Shown here: positions 63,869 to 64,000 of the stretch, in pieces
Position numbering within the stretch: the first letter of the stretch is position 1
Layout of the letters: each line of letters begins with the position of its first letter
Assembly (NCBI RefSeq): GCF_030408615.1
Contig: NZ_CP047187.1
Coordinates: forward strand, 310,001 to 374,000
From: Corynebacterium bovis DSM 20582 = CIP 54.80
GTDB taxonomy: Bacteria > Actinomycetota > Actinomycetes > Mycobacteriales > Mycobacteriaceae
Length of the DNA stretch: 64,000 nucleotides
Direction of reading: 5' to 3'
Position numbers and translations under genes: made by a program
The notes under the pieces: model-generated
What the model saw: the letters and a program-made list of their open reading frames with translations, nothing else
The model's database searches: none
Told to the model about the DNA's origin: nothing

Positions 63869-64000
63869 TCAGCGGGCGCTGAGGTCCGCGCCCGGGCCCT
63901 CGCCGGGGGTGTCCGCCGGGCCCCGGCCCGCGGCCCCGTCCGCGGCGTGCGCCGCATCCACTGTGTCCACGGTGTCCACTGTGTCCGCGGCGTCCACTGT
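63869..64000 (-). CDS. C-terminal tail of an unidentified protein
   Basis: A minus-strand frame is open from the right edge to a TGA at 63869-63871, giving 43 residues. They begin with repeated TVD/AAD triplets from a 9-bp repeat (tccactgtg type), then become Gly/Pro/Ala-rich (GPADTPGEGPGADLSAR). The codon-position GC pattern fits coding sequence, but the tail is low in complexity and no family can be named. Confidence 0.45.
   Translation of the reverse strand, partial: TVDAADTVDTVDTVDAAHAADGAAGRGPADTPGEGPGADLSAR

Overview
This window is one stretch of a very high-GC actinobacterial chromosome and almost certainly comes from a Corynebacterium. The gene order is the one I know from Corynebacterium and, in part, Mycobacterium: dnaX-ybaB-recR, gatD-murT, leuA, lysC-asd, sigC-katA, an mrp antiporter operon, ponA-whiB, glxR, nth-tlpA-nudix-marP, a short tad locus, a DEAD/DEAH helicase, cspA and topA. 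Two hallmarks support this: an internal GTG start inside lysC that would make a 172-residue beta subunit, and a 227-residue GlxR-type regulator. I see no insertion sequence, prophage, CRISPR array or rRNA. One tRNA gene, tRNA-Pro(CGG), is present.

Layout. 1-6 kb: replication and repair genes dnaX, ybaB and recR, then a DoxX-like membrane protein and pyroglutamyl peptidase. 6-8.4 kb: murT-gatD, for peptidoglycan amidation. 8.5-11.7 kb: a DnaQ-fold/BRCT protein that has lost its catalytic residues, then a TetR regulator. 11.9-14 kb: leuA behind a leader that looks like a classical attenuator. 14-16.5 kb: a frameshifted mannosyltransferase and a DMT transporter. 16.7-19.2 kb: lysC-asd. 19.3-24 kb: hemH, sigC, katA and ohr, a haem and peroxide-stress group. 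24.2-31.6 kb: a six-gene Mrp Na+/H+ antiporter operon with fused A/B subunits. 31.9-35.4 kb: aldo/keto reductase, secreted SGNH hydrolase, tRNA-Pro and metallophosphoesterase. 35.5-41.4 kb: ponA, whcA, a DUF4177-like protein, RidA, an MBL-fold enzyme and glxR. 41.7-47 kb: nth, a thioredoxin-like protein, a NUDIX enzyme, MarP-type protease, alpha/beta hydrolase and a holin-like protein. 47.1-54.7 kb: a Fic-like protein, a HAD phosphatase and the tad pilus-type genes. 54.9-63.8 kb: an MFS transporter, a helicase, cspA, topA and an ornithine cyclodeaminase homologue. The last 130 bases hold the tail of an unidentified minus-strand protein.

Regulation readable from the sequence. At fifteen genes a TAnnnT -10 hexamer lies only 6-7 nt before the start codon, so they are probably transcribed without a leader. 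These pairs also decide several start codons. The leuA leader is the best regulatory find: a leaderless 25-residue peptide with a tandem pair of CTT leucine codons is followed by three overlapping, mutually exclusive hairpins. GlxR-like sites lie before glxR itself and between the mrp operon and the aldo/keto reductase.

Unusual features. Several genes end in short direct-repeat arrays that re-copy the stop codon, often with spacing that puts TGA into all three frames. Low-complexity Gly/Ala/Asp/Thr inserts interrupt otherwise conserved enzymes. Three conserved-locus proteins (DnaQ-like, Fic-like and EphE-like) lack the residues their families use for catalysis. All functional calls are from reading motifs and gene order; no database search was possible.
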